Shown piece after piece: positions 1-8,448 of a stretch of DNA of 64,000 nt; the stretch's first letter is position 1, and each line of letters begins with the position of its first letter. Both the position numbers and the translations under genes were made by a program. The notes beneath the pieces were generated by a model. The model was given only the letters and a program-made list of their open reading frames with translations. It ran no database searches and was not told the origin of the DNA. Location: positions 2,152,001 to 2,216,000 of the forward strand of contig NZ_CP106881.1 of assembly GCF_023634805.2 (NCBI RefSeq). The letters run 5' to 3'. The DNA is from Comamonas endophytica. GTDB taxonomy: Bacteria > Pseudomonadota > Gammaproteobacteria > Burkholderiales > Burkholderiaceae_C.

Positions 1-382
1 CGCGCTGGCGCTGACGGCGCAGGGTGGGCTGCTGGGCAATCTGCCGGTGTCGGGCGGCGGGGGCAATGCACAGCATTACCTGGCGCGCCAGGTGCGCGCG
101 CTGGGCCAGGCCGGCGATCTGCTGGTGGTGCTGTCGGTGAGCGGCGACGACCCCTGCGCGCTCGAGGCGGTGGAAGCCGCGCACGAGCGCGACATGATGG
201 TCGTGGTGCTCAGCGGCCGCACCGGCGGTGCGCTGGCCGCGCGCATGCGCGAGACCGATGTGCTGGTCTGCGTGCCGCACGACCGCGCGGCGCGGGTGCG
301 CGAGGTGCATGCGCTGGTGCTGCATTGCCTGTGCGATGGCGTGGATGCCCAGTTGTTAGGTGAACAGGAGATGCCTTTATGA
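1..382 (+). CDS. diaA: SIS-domain protein (DiaA/GmhA type), 5' end outside window
   Basis: This is the C-terminal part of a sugar-isomerase (SIS) domain protein; its start lies upstream of the window and the reading frame is open from base 2. The visible sequence has the SIS features GNA near the edge, a hydrophobic strand leading to LSVSGDD (sugar-phosphate loop), and a second strand VVVLSGRTGG. DiaA (initiator-associating protein) and GmhA (phosphoheptose isomerase) share this fold. In many proteobacteria diaA lies directly before dolP, and here its stop codon overlaps the next start in an ATGA, so the DiaA role is preferred. GmhA-type catalysis cannot be excluded from a fragment. Confidence 0.75.
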   Translation, partial: ALALTAQGGLLGNLPVSGGGGNAQHYLARQVRALGQAGDLLVVLSVSGDDPCALEAVEAAHERDMMVVVLSGRTGGALAARMRETDVLVCVPHDRAARVREVHALVLHCLCDGVDAQLLGEQEMPL

Positions 383-1047
383 AGATCGAGATCCGTCGTG
401 CCCTGTGTTCGGGTTTGGCCTGTGTGCTGCTGGGAGGCGCGCTGTCCGCCTGCGTTCCGCTGGTCGTGGGGGGCGGCATGGTGGCCGGCACGCTGGTGGC
501 CGTGGACCGGCGCACGGCCGGCACGGTGGTCGAGGACGAAAGCATCGAGGTCAAGGCCGCGAACCGCATTCGCGAGACCATGGGCGACAAGGCACGCATC
601 AATGTGACCAGCTACAACCGCCAGGTGCTGCTGACCGGCGAAGTCGGCAACGAGACCGACAAGCAGGCGCTGGGCCGCCTGGTGCAGTCCGTCGACAATG
701 TGCGCGCGGTGGTCAACGAGACCGCGGTCGCGCCCTTCACCGCGACGCTGAGCCAGCGCTCGGGCGACACCTTCATCACCGGCAAGGTGCGCGCCAGCCT
801 CATGGACGCCAAGGACCTGCAGGCCTCGGCCTTCAAGGTCGTGACCGAGAACAAGATCGTCTACCTGATGGGCATCGTCACGCCGCGCGAAGCCAAGCGT
901 GCCGCCGAGATCGCGCGCGGGGTCAATGACGTGACCAAGGTGGTGCGCGTGTTCGAGGTGGTTTCCGAGGACGAGCTGGCACGCTACCAGACCAAGCCGG
1001 CGCCGGTCACGACCGATGCGGCCCCCGTGTCCACGCCCGCGCCCTGA
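379..1047 (+). CDS. dolP: BON-domain outer-membrane lipoprotein DolP (YraP)
   Basis: The 222-residue protein has a lipoprotein signal with lipobox LSAC and Cys25 as the acylated residue. Two BON (OsmY/nodulation) domains follow, at about residues 55-115 and 130-195. The second contains an NKIVYLMG-type strand, typical of DolP. DolP is an outer-membrane lipoprotein that binds anionic phospholipid at division sites and supports envelope integrity. It is translationally coupled to the SIS gene by an ATGA overlap, the order known from enteric and beta-proteobacterial genomes. The proline/threonine-rich tail is longer than in the roughly 190-residue enteric homologue. Confidence 0.88.
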   Translation: MKIEIRRALCSGLACVLLGGALSACVPLVVGGGMVAGTLVAVDRRTAGTVVEDESIEVKAANRIRETMGDKARINVTSYNRQVLLTGEVGNETDKQALGRLVQSVDNVRAVVNETAVAPFTATLSQRSGDTFITGKVRASLMDAKDLQASAFKVVTENKIVYLMGIVTPREAKRAAEIARGVNDVTKVVRVFEVVSEDELARYQTKPAPVTTDAAPVSTPAP

Positions 1048-1062
1048 CGTTCCGCGCCCAGG

Positions 1063-1087
1063 AAAAAGCCGGCAGTGCCGGCTTTTT
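1063..1087. terminator. Bidirectional rho-independent terminator
   Basis: An inverted repeat AAAAAGCCGGC / GCCGGCTTTTT with an AGT loop lies in the 45-bp gap between the convergent ends of dolP and the dehydrogenase gene. It has an A-run on one side and a T-run on the other, so it can terminate transcription in both directions. Confidence 0.9.
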
Positions 1088-1092
1088 CGCGT

Positions 1093-1989
1093 TCAGCGCA
1101 GGCGTTTGATCAGGCTGGACGTATCCCAGCGGTTGCCGCCCATCTGCTGCACGTCGGCATAGAACTGGTCCACCAGGGCAGTGACCGGCAGCCGTGCGCC
1201 GTTGCGCTTGGCTTCGTCGAGCACCAGGCCCAGGTCCTTGCGCATCCAGTCGACGGCAAAGCCGAAGTCGAACTTGTCGGCAATCATGGTCTTGCCGCGC
1301 TGGTCCATCTGCCAGCTCTGCGCCGCGCCCTTGCCGATCACCTCCAGCACCTGCGCCATGTCCAGCCCGGCCCTGCCGCCAAAGGCAATGGCTTCGGACA
1401 GGCCCTGGATCAGCCCGGCCAGGCAGATCTGGTTGACCATCTTCGCCAGCTGGCCCGCGCCGCTGTCGCCCAGCAGCGTGCAGGCGCGCGCGAAGGCCAT
1501 GGCCACGGGCTGCACCGTGGCGAATGCCGTGGCGTCGCCGCCGCACATCACGGTGAGCTGGCCGTTCTGCGCGCCGGCCTGGCCGCCCGAGACCGGCGCG
1601 TCGATGAATTGCAGGCCCAGCGCCTGCGCGGCGGCATTGAGCTCGCGCGCGACCTCGGCCGAGGCCGTCGTGTGGTCGACGAAGATCGCGCCCGGGGCCA
1701 TGCCGGCCAGTGCGCCCTGGGGACCGAGCACGACCGAGCGCAGGTCGTCGTCATTGCCGACGCAGCAGAACACCAGTTCGGCGCCCGCGGCGGCTTCGCG
1801 CGGCGTGGCCGCCTGGCGCGGCGCCGGAGTATCGGCGTATTCGGCGCACCACTGCGCAGCCTTGGCCGGGGTGCGGTTGTAGACCGTGACGCGGTGGCCG
1901 GCGCGCGCCAGGTGGCCGGCCATGGGGTAGCCCATCACACCCAGGCCCAGGAAGGCGACGGAACGTGGCGGTACGGCAGAGCTAGACAT
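1093..1989 (-). CDS. NAD(P)-dependent beta-hydroxyacid dehydrogenase (3-hydroxyisobutyrate dehydrogenase family)
   Basis: The 298-residue protein has the N-terminal Rossmann motif GLGVMGYPMAGHLARAGH, the family substrate-binding signature DAPVSGG (with GAQNGQLTVMCGG after it), and the catalytic lysine region GAGQLAKMVNQ. The family oxidises or reduces 3-hydroxyisobutyrate, tartronate semialdehyde or similar C4 acids in the cytoplasm. The length is normal. The start at 1989 has GGAG eight bases upstream; the frame is open further 5' only because of high GC. It follows pilU by 62 bp on the same strand, but a functional link is not obvious. The exact substrate cannot be told from sequence. Confidence 0.87.
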   Translation of the reverse strand: MSSSAVPPRSVAFLGLGVMGYPMAGHLARAGHRVTVYNRTPAKAAQWCAEYADTPAPRQAATPREAAAGAELVFCCVGNDDDLRSVVLGPQGALAGMAPGAIFVDHTTASAEVARELNAAAQALGLQFIDAPVSGGQAGAQNGQLTVMCGGDATAFATVQPVAMAFARACTLLGDSGAGQLAKMVNQICLAGLIQGLSEAIAFGGRAGLDMAQVLEVIGKGAAQSWQMDQRGKTMIADKFDFGFAVDWMRKDLGLVLDEAKRNGARLPVTALVDQFYADVQQMGGNRWDTSSLIKRLR

Positions 1990-2051
1990 AGAAAAAATCT
2001 CCAACGGAAAACAGCCCGGGGACGGGCAGGATGGGGGCGAGGCCTGCGGCC

Positions 2052-3188
2052 TCAGACGATCGCGAAATGCTCTGTGCCGGAGGACAGGTCTAGATTGCGC
2101 GCGCGCTGGCTGTTGAGCTTGATCTGCAGGCGCAGGTCGTTGACCGAGTCGGCATTGCGCAACGCATCCTCGTAGGTGATGTGCTGGGCCTCGAACAGAT
2201 CGAACAACGCCTGGTCGAAGGTCTGCATGCCCAGCTCGCGGCCCTTTTTCATGACTTCCTTGATCTCGGCGACCTCGCCCTTGAAGATCAGGTCGGAGAT
2301 CAGCGGGGTGTTGAGCATCACCTCGATGGCCGCGATCCGGCCCTTGCCGTCCTGCTTCGGGATCAGGCGCTGCGACACCAGTGCGCGCAGGTTCAGCGAC
2401 AGGTCCATCAGCAGCTGCGGGCGGCGCTCCTCGGGGAAGAAGTTGACCACCCGGTCCAGCGCCTGGTTGGCGCTGTTGGCGTGCAGCGTCGCCAGGCACA
2501 GGTGGCCGGTCTCGGAGAACGCGATCGCGTGCTCCATGGTCTCGCGGTCGCGTATCTCGCCCATCAGGATCACGTCCGGCGCCTGGCGCAGCGTGTTCTT
2601 TAGCGCCGCGTCCCAGCTTTCGGTGTCGAGGCCGACCTCGCGCTGGGTGACCACGCAGTTCTTGTGCGGGTGCACGAATTCGATAGGGTCCTCGACGGTG
2701 ATGATGTGGCCGTAGGAGTTCTCGTTGCGCCAGTCGACCATGGCCGCGAGCGTGGTCGACTTGCCCGAGCCTGTGGCGCCGACCAGGATGCACAGGCCGC
2801 GCTTGGCCAGCGAGATTTCCTTGAGCACCTGCGGCACGCCGAGCTTGTCGATGGTCGGCACGTTCATGGGGATGGTGCGCATGACCATGCCGATGCGCCC
2901 CTGCTGCATGAAGGTGTTGACGCGGAAGCGCCCGATGCCCGCCGGCGAGATCGCGAAGTTGCTTTCCTTGGTGCGCTCGAAGTCGGCGATCTGCTTGTCG
3001 CTCATGATCGAGCGCGCCAGCGTCAGCGTGTGCAGCGGCGTCAGCGGCTGGGGCGAAACCTTGGTGACCTTGCCGTCGACCTTGATGGCCGGCGGGAAGT
3101 CGGCGGTGATGAAGAGGTCGCTGCCATTGCGGCTGACCATCAGCTGGAGCAGATCGTTGATGAATTTACTGGCCTGGTCTCGTTCCAT
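2052..3188 (-). CDS. pilU: Type IV pilus retraction ATPase PilU
   Basis: This 378-residue secretion ATPase of the PilT/PilU family powers or modulates type IV pilus retraction at the cytoplasmic side of the inner membrane. It shows a Walker A site (GATGSGKST), an Asp box and Walker B around VILMGEIRD, and a His box around ETGHLCLATLHA. It lacks the AIRNLIRE motif found in the paralogue at 3938-4981 and has NTPLISDLIFKGE there instead, which identifies it as PilU. The start at 3188 has GGAG six bases upstream. The gene is third in the minus-strand run pilT, cNMP-binding gene, pilU. Confidence 0.93.
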   Translation of the reverse strand: MERDQASKFINDLLQLMVSRNGSDLFITADFPPAIKVDGKVTKVSPQPLTPLHTLTLARSIMSDKQIADFERTKESNFAISPAGIGRFRVNTFMQQGRIGMVMRTIPMNVPTIDKLGVPQVLKEISLAKRGLCILVGATGSGKSTTLAAMVDWRNENSYGHIITVEDPIEFVHPHKNCVVTQREVGLDTESWDAALKNTLRQAPDVILMGEIRDRETMEHAIAFSETGHLCLATLHANSANQALDRVVNFFPEERRPQLLMDLSLNLRALVSQRLIPKQDGKGRIAAIEVMLNTPLISDLIFKGEVAEIKEVMKKGRELGMQTFDQALFDLFEAQHITYEDALRNADSVNDLRLQIKLNSQRARNLDLSSGTEHFAIV

Positions 3189-3239
3189 GGAATCTCCGGT
3201 GGCTGGGCAGGGCCTGGAGGGCGCTGCCGGATAGGGGGC

Positions 3240-3863
3240 TCAAGGCGACTGGGGCCCCAGCCGGCTGCTCACGGCGCGCAGGCGCACCGAGAGCTTGCGG
3301 GCGAGGATGGCGATCAATTGGGCGGCCAGTGCCGGATCGTGCAGCAGCATGTCGTCCAGGGCTTCGGCGCTGAGCACCGCGAGTTCGCTGTCCACCAGGG
3401 TGGTGCAGCTGGAAAAGCGCTGGCCGCTGTCGAGCAGCGACATCTCGCCCAGCAGGTCGCCCGGGCCGGTCTGCGCCAGGCGCAGCGATTCGCCCCAGGG
3501 CTGGCGGCGGTTGACGACCAGCTCGCCGCTGAGCACCACCACCATGAAGTTGCCGTATTCGTCCTGATGGATGACGTCGCGCTGGGCCTTGACGGCGGCA
3601 AAGTGCAGGTAGCGCTCCAGGCGCGCGAGCGCCTCGGGGGTGAGGGTCGCCAAATGGCGGTCGTGCGCCCAAAGCGCCTGCAGCTTGCGCCGCGCGGCGC
3701 GCGCCGCGAGCGGCTTTGCGCCCAGCTCGACCGCGCGCGCCTCCCAGGGCACCAACGGTCCGGGATGGCCCTCGTGCCAGACGGTGCTGAAGAACGCGGA
3801 CTCGGCCTCGAGCCGCGGCGCATCGCTCTCCGGCGTCTGGCGCAGCCGCTGCAGGATGCGCAT
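3240..3863 (-). CDS. Cyclic-nucleotide-binding (CAP-ED) protein between pilT and pilU
   Basis: The protein of about 207 residues carries one cyclic-nucleotide-binding domain in its C-terminal two thirds. Beta-roll motifs are FMVVVLSGELVV and GPGDLLGEMSLL, the latter matching the phosphate-binding cassette region, and there is no DNA-binding HTH. It is therefore a sensor or adaptor and not a Crp-type regulator. Two in-frame ATGs compete: 3863 has AGGGAG at good spacing (nine bases), whereas 3869 has it only three bases away, so 3863 is chosen. The position between two retraction ATPases suggests it links nucleotide signalling to pilus retraction; that role is inferred. The ligand (cAMP, cGMP or c-di-GMP) is unknown. 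Confidence 0.8.
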   Translation of the reverse strand: MRILQRLRQTPESDAPRLEAESAFFSTVWHEGHPGPLVPWEARAVELGAKPLAARAARRKLQALWAHDRHLATLTPEALARLERYLHFAAVKAQRDVIHQDEYGNFMVVVLSGELVVNRRQPWGESLRLAQTGPGDLLGEMSLLDSGQRFSSCTTLVDSELAVLSAEALDDMLLHDPALAAQLIAILARKLSVRLRAVSSRLGPQSP

Positions 3864-3937
3864 CACCATGCGCTCCCTGCCGTGCCGCGGCAGTGGCAGG
3901 CATGGCAAAAGCGCTGGCGCGGGCTCATGGCAAGTTC

Positions 3938-4981
3938 TCAACCGGGGAAGTTGTCCGGGATCTTGGCCTTGGTGCGGGCTTCGGCGGCGCTGATGAGGTT
4001 GCGCCGCACCAGGTCGGTGAGGTTCTGATCCAGCGTCTGCATGCCGACGTTCTGGCTGGTCTGGATGGTCGAATACATCTGCGCCACCTTGGCCTCGCGG
4101 ATCAGGTTGCGGATGGCGCTGGTGCCGAGCATGATCTCGTGCGCCGCCACGCGGCCCGTGCCGTCCTTGGTCTTGCAAAGCGTCTGCGAGATGACCGCCT
4201 GCAGCGACTCCGACAGCATGGCGCGCACCATTTCCTTTTCCTCGGCGGGGAAGACGTCGATGATCCGGTCGATGGTCTTGGCGGCGCTCGAGGTGTGCAG
4301 CGTGCCGAACACCAGATGGCCGGTTTCGGCGGCGGTCATCGCCAGGCGGATGGTTTCCAGGTCGCGCATTTCGCCCACCAGGATGGCATCGGGGTCTTCG
4401 CGCAGCGCCGAGCGCAGTGCGGCCGCGAAAGAATGCGTCATCGGGCCGACCTCGCGCTGGTTGATCAGGCACTTCTTCGAGTCGTGGACGAACTCGATCG
4501 GGTCCTCGACGGTGAGGATGTGGCCGTACTCGGTCTCATTGAGGTAGTTGACCATGGCCGCCAGCGTGGTCGACTTGCCCGAGCCGGTGGGGCCGGTGAC
4601 CAGCACCAGGCCGCGCGGCTTGAGCGCGAGCTCGGCGAAGATCTTCGGTGCGTTGAGCTGCTCGAGCGTCAGGATCTTGCTGGGAATGGTGCGGAACACC
4701 GCCGCCGCGCCGCGGTACTGGTTGAAGGCGTTGACGCGAAAGCGCGCCAGGCCTTCGATCTCGAAGGAGAAGTCGATCTCGAGGAATTCGTCGTAGACCT
4801 TGCGCTGGGCGTCGTTCATGATGTCGTAGATCATGGCGTGGACGGTCTTGTGGTCCAGCGCGTCGACGTTGATGCGGCGCACGTCGCCATGCACGCGGAT
4901 CATCGGCGGCAGACCGGCCGACAAATGCAGGTCGGAGGCCTTGTTCTTGACGCTGAACGCCAGCAGTTGGGTGATGTCCAC
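3938..4981 (-). CDS. pilT: Type IV pilus retraction ATPase PilT
   Basis: The 347-residue protein has the PilT N-terminus (MDITQLLAFSVKNKASDLHLS), Walker A GPTGSGKST, Walker B around ILVGEMRD, the His box ETGHLVFGTLHT, and the diagnostic AIRNLIRE motif near residue 290, needed for retraction in studied PilT proteins. It depolymerises the pilus for twitching motility and DNA uptake. The start codon is GTG at 4981 with AAAGGG upstream. It is divergent from yggS with only 38 bp between starts, so its promoter probably lies partly inside yggS. The pilT-yggS neighbourhood is widespread in proteobacteria. Confidence 0.95.
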   Translation of the reverse strand: MDITQLLAFSVKNKASDLHLSAGLPPMIRVHGDVRRINVDALDHKTVHAMIYDIMNDAQRKVYDEFLEIDFSFEIEGLARFRVNAFNQYRGAAAVFRTIPSKILTLEQLNAPKIFAELALKPRGLVLVTGPTGSGKSTTLAAMVNYLNETEYGHILTVEDPIEFVHDSKKCLINQREVGPMTHSFAAALRSALREDPDAILVGEMRDLETIRLAMTAAETGHLVFGTLHTSSAAKTIDRIIDVFPAEEKEMVRAMLSESLQAVISQTLCKTKDGTGRVAAHEIMLGTSAIRNLIREAKVAQMYSTIQTSQNVGMQTLDQNLTDLVRRNLISAAEARTKAKIPDNFPG

Positions 4982-5019
4982 GAGAGACCCTTTGTCGTTT
5001 GGTACGCTTGGCGCTGATT

Positions 5020-5739
5020 ATGACAACGATTGCTATCAACCTCCACCAGATCCGGACGCGCCTGCAACAGGCCTGTGTGGATGCCGGGCGCGCGCCGGAC
5101 AGCGTGGCGCTGCTGGCCGTCTCCAAGACCTTCGGCCCCGACGCCGTGCGCGAGGCGGCGCTGCAGGGCCAGCGCGACTTCGGCGAGAACTACATCCAGG
5201 AGGCCGTCGAGAAGATCGCCATCCTGCGCGAGATGGACTGGGAACAGCCGGCGCTGGCCTGGCATTGCATCGGGCCGATCCAGAGCAACAAGACACGGCT
5301 GGTGGCCGAGCATTTCGACTGGGCGCACAGCGTGGACCGGCTGAAGATCGCGCAGCGCCTGTCCGACCAGCGGCCTGACGGCATGGCGCCGCTGCAGGTC
5401 TGCCTGCAGGTCAACCCCGACGGCGGCACGACCAAGTCCGGCGTGCCGCTGGAGGAGGCGCTGGCGCTGGCCCGGGCCGTGGCGCTGTTGCCGAAGCTGC
5501 AGCTGCGCGGGCTGATGGCCATTCCCGATGAGGCTGGGGATTTCGCGGCGCAATGCGCGGTGCACCGGCGTGTCAGGCAGCTCTTCGACAGCATTGCCGC
5601 CAGCGGCGCCCCGGGCCTGGCGGCGTTCGATACGCTGTCGCTGGGAATGACCGGCGACCTCGAGGCGGCGGTGCAGGCGGGGAGCACGATGGTGCGGGTG
5701 GGGCGGGGGATTTTTGGCGGGCGGGCAAGGGCGGCTTGA
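5020..5739 (+). CDS. yggS: YggS/PLPBP-family pyridoxal phosphate homeostasis protein
   Basis: The 239-residue single-domain TIM-barrel protein binds PLP but has no known catalytic activity, and it maintains vitamin B6 and amino-acid pools. The PLP lysine is in LLAVSKTF near residue 34. Other family motifs are FGENYIQE, WHCIGPIQSNK, KSGV and the C-terminal SLGMTGDLEAA...VRVGRGIFG phosphate-binding region. The ATG at 5020 is preferred over a TTG at 4999 because it gives the normal N-terminus. The gene ends next to a cluster of intergenic repeats. Confidence 0.93.
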   Translation: MTTIAINLHQIRTRLQQACVDAGRAPDSVALLAVSKTFGPDAVREAALQGQRDFGENYIQEAVEKIAILREMDWEQPALAWHCIGPIQSNKTRLVAEHFDWAHSVDRLKIAQRLSDQRPDGMAPLQVCLQVNPDGGTTKSGVPLEEALALARAVALLPKLQLRGLMAIPDEAGDFAAQCAVHRRVRQLFDSIAASGAPGLAAFDTLSLGMTGDLEAAVQAGSTMVRVGRGIFGGRARAA

Positions 5740-5759
5740 ACGCAGCTCTGGAGGACAGG

Positions 5760-5913
5760 CCTTCGATCCTTCGACGGGCAAACGGATTGCAGGGCGGCGC
5801 GCTGGCAAGCCGCCCCATCCTGTCCCCGTCCGTCGTTCGCCCTGAGCTTGTCGAAGGGTGTCTTGCGCTTGTCGCGGAGCCAGTCCATCCTTCGACTGGC
5901 CCAGGACGAACGG
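5760..5913. repeat. Intergenic repeat cluster a (three copies of the TTCGACAAGCTCAGG family)
   Basis: Three degenerate copies of a roughly 25-28-nt element lie between the convergent genes yggS and the lipoprotein: 5760-5785, 5834-5858 (inverted, CGTTCGCCCTGAGCTTG...) and 5886-5913. The opposed copies can base-pair, so the cluster could form a hairpin. The same element recurs at seven other places in the window. Confidence 0.85.
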
Positions 5914-5923
5914 ATGTGCCGCT

Positions 5924-7012
5924 CTACGGCGTCAGCGTCAGCAGCGCCGCGCTGGAAGCCGGCAGAGACAGCACCACCTGCCCGTTTTCATCGGCCTGCA
6001 GGATCTCCCCATAGGCGGTGCCGATGGGTCGGCCGTCGCGGCTGCCGTCGAAGGTCTGGCCGGCCAGGCGCAGGGGCGCGGCGGTGGTGAGCCGCGTGAC
6101 CACGGCCTGGCGCATGCCGGCGGGCAGCTGCACGTCGACCGTGCCTGACTCTCCCGGGTCGCGGTGGATCAGCGCGACGCGCACCGACTGGTTGCGCTCG
6201 TCGCGCACGGCCCAGGCCCGCAGTCTCACGCTGGTCTCGAGCTGCGTTGCCAGCCACCGGCCCTGGGCGCCGGCAAACTGCGCGAAGAACAGCATGCCGT
6301 AATACCCGGGCCCGACGTCCCGTGCGTCCTGCAGCGGGCCCTGCAGGTTCACGCCGGCCGCGCCCCACTGGGCATAGTCCAGCAGCATCTCCGCGGTCCA
6401 CAGCGCGGAAGCGGCGCCGTGGGCCGCATCGGCCGCGGCCGTGCAGCGCACGGCGCTGCGGGGAGGCTCGGCATGCGCCAGCTGGTCCACAGCGGGACAG
6501 GTGCCGGTGCCTGGCGCACCGGCGCGCAGCGGCCCTCCGCCATAGTTCTCGAGGTTGCGCAGCAGCTGGCGGTTGCGGCCGTCGGCCGCTCCCGCGCCCT
6601 GCGCCAGGCCCAGGAAGCCTTCGGCGATCGGGCTGCCCACGGGGTGCCCCTCGATGCGCAGGCTGGCCAGCGGCTGGGCGGCGGGGCGCACTTCCACGGT
6701 GGTGCTGGCGCTGATGGGGTCGCCGCTGGGCGCGGGGCCGCTGAGGGTATAGGTCGTGGTCTGGGCCGGGTGCACGAGCACGGCGCCGGGCGGGGTTGCG
6801 GTGAGGCCGCTCATGCGCAGGCTGCTGCCCACGGGCGCGTCCCAGGACAGCCGTGCGCTCTGGCCCGCGTCGATGCGCGCCGGCTGCGCGGACAGCGCGG
6901 GGTGGGTGTAGGTCTTCGGGGCATGCTGGCAGCCGGCCAGCAGCGCGGCGCCTGCCAGCGTCCAGGCCAGGGAGCGCAGGGGCGGAAAGTGCAGGGGGAA
7001 GGTTGTGGGCAT
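5924..7012 (-). CDS. Lipoprotein resembling a GH79-family glycosidase lacking most of its catalytic barrel
   Basis: The 362-residue protein starts with a lipoprotein signal (LLAGC, Cys28). An Ig-like domain follows (about 35-115, ending TTTYTLSG...STTVEV). Next comes a stretch like the beginning of a GH79 barrel (EGFLGLAQGAG, then LLRNLENYGGGPLRAG), and then directly a segment like the barrel end and the GH79 C-terminal beta domain (AASALWTAEMLLDYAQWGAAGVN, GPGYYGMLFFAQFAG, VRVALIHRD). Roughly 200 residues that would hold the two catalytic glutamates appear to be missing, with the frame kept. It is probably catalytically dead, or it has been repurposed. The family assignment rests on remembered motif order and needs a profile search. 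Confidence 0.55.
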   Translation of the reverse strand: MPTTFPLHFPPLRSLAWTLAGAALLAGCQHAPKTYTHPALSAQPARIDAGQSARLSWDAPVGSSLRMSGLTATPPGAVLVHPAQTTTYTLSGPAPSGDPISASTTVEVRPAAQPLASLRIEGHPVGSPIAEGFLGLAQGAGAADGRNRQLLRNLENYGGGPLRAGAPGTGTCPAVDQLAHAEPPRSAVRCTAAADAAHGAASALWTAEMLLDYAQWGAAGVNLQGPLQDARDVGPGYYGMLFFAQFAGAQGRWLATQLETSVRLRAWAVRDERNQSVRVALIHRDPGESGTVDVQLPAGMRQAVVTRLTTAAPLRLAGQTFDGSRDGRPIGTAYGEILQADENGQVVLSLPASSAALLTLTP

Positions 7013-7279
7013 GGTCTATCCGGTGGTCTGGCCGCCGCGGGCAAGGCCGGCGAAGGCAGGTTTCACAAGGAGCGCAGCCGCCCGCAGGCTTGGCGCAGGG
7101 CTGGCTGGCATTGTGGCCAGAGGCTGCGCCGCGGGTTGTACGACAGCGCCGCGTCCGCGGGGCCGAATCCCTGCGGCCGGCGGAAAACACCTGCCCATGC
7201 GGCGCGATGGCCCATGCTAAGCTGGACTTCCTGCGGCTGCATGCCCGCAGCTGTCAAACGAACCGATTCAGGAAATTTC

Positions 7280-8425
7280 ATGCCAGGACTTTTGCCCGAG
7301 ATCGATCCCGATGGATTGCTCGAGTTCTCGGTGGTCTATACCGACCGCGCTCTCAACCACATGTCGCAGCGTTTCGTCGGCGTGATGCAGGACATCCTGG
7401 GCACGCTCAAGGAAGTCTATGCGGCCCAGACGGCGGTGCTGGTGCCGGGCAGCGGAACCTTCGGCATGGAAGCCGTGGCGCGCCAGTTCGCCAACGGCGA
7501 GAAGGTGCTGATCGTGCGCAACGGCTGGTTCAGCTACCGCTGGACGCAGATCTTCGAGGCCGGCCGCCTGGCGGTGGGCGAGGAGGCCGTGGTCTGCAAG
7601 GCACGCAAGCAGGGCGAGGGCGCGCAGGACCCGTGGGCGCCGTGCGAGGCCGAGGTGGTGGCGCAGGCCATCCTGCAGGAAAGGCCCAAGGTGGTCTTTG
7701 CGCCGCACGTGGAAACCGCCAGCGGCATCCTGCTGCCCGATGACTACCTGCGCACCGTGGCCGAGGCCGCGCATGCGGTCGGGGCGCTGTTCGTGCTCGA
7801 CTGCGTGGCCTCGGGCGCGATGTGGGTCGACATGCGGCAAACCGGCGTGGACGTGCTGATCTCGGCGCCGCAAAAGGGCTGGAGCAGCTCGCCCTGCTGC
7901 GCGATGGTCATGCTCAGCGCGCGCGCCCGCGAGGCCATCGAACACACGCAGAGCTCGAGCTTTGCCTGCGACCTGAAGAAGTGGATGCAGATCGCCGAGG
8001 GCTATGAGAAGGGCCAGCATGCCTATCACGCGACCATGCCCACTGACGCCTTGGTACGGCTGCGCGACGTGATGCTCGAGACGCGCGCCTATGGCTTCGA
8101 GGCCGTGAAGCAGGAGCAGATCGCGCTGGGCGCCAAGGTGCGCGCGCTGCTCGAATCGCGCGGCTTCCCCAGCGTCGCGGCGCCGGGCTTCGAGGCGCCG
8201 GGCGTGGTGGTGAGCTACACCACCGACCCGGAGATCCAGAGCGGCAGGAAATTCCTGCAGGTCGGCCTGCAGACCGCCTCGGGCGTGCCGCTGCAGTGCG
8301 ACGAAGGCCCGGATTTCCGCAGCTTCCGCATCGGCCTGTTCGGGCTGGAGAAGTGGCACCATGTGGACCGCACCGTCGAGCATCTGGGCGCCGCGCTCGA
8401 TGCGCTGGGCATTCCTGCCGCCTGA
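7280..8425 (+). CDS. Class V PLP-dependent aminotransferase (alanine/serine-glyoxylate aminotransferase family)
   Basis: The 381-residue protein has the class V fold: a PGSGTFGMEA motif near residue 56 for cofactor phosphate binding, LDCVASGA near 173 (Asp that contacts the PLP ring), and the Schiff-base lysine K199 in SAPQKGW. These enzymes transfer amino groups to glyoxylate or pyruvate in the cytoplasm. The ATG at 7280 is preceded by CAGGAAA. It lies 23 bp before the FKBP gene on the same strand, so the two may be co-transcribed. The true amino donor is not visible in the sequence. Confidence 0.85.
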   Translation: MPGLLPEIDPDGLLEFSVVYTDRALNHMSQRFVGVMQDILGTLKEVYAAQTAVLVPGSGTFGMEAVARQFANGEKVLIVRNGWFSYRWTQIFEAGRLAVGEEAVVCKARKQGEGAQDPWAPCEAEVVAQAILQERPKVVFAPHVETASGILLPDDYLRTVAEAAHAVGALFVLDCVASGAMWVDMRQTGVDVLISAPQKGWSSSPCCAMVMLSARAREAIEHTQSSSFACDLKKWMQIAEGYEKGQHAYHATMPTDALVRLRDVMLETRAYGFEAVKQEQIALGAKVRALLESRGFPSVAAPGFEAPGVVVSYTTDPEIQSGRKFLQVGLQTASGVPLQCDEGPDFRSFRIGLFGLEKWHHVDRTVEHLGAALDALGIPAA

Positions 8426-8448
8426 TGGGTTGTTTTCAAGGAGTTTTC

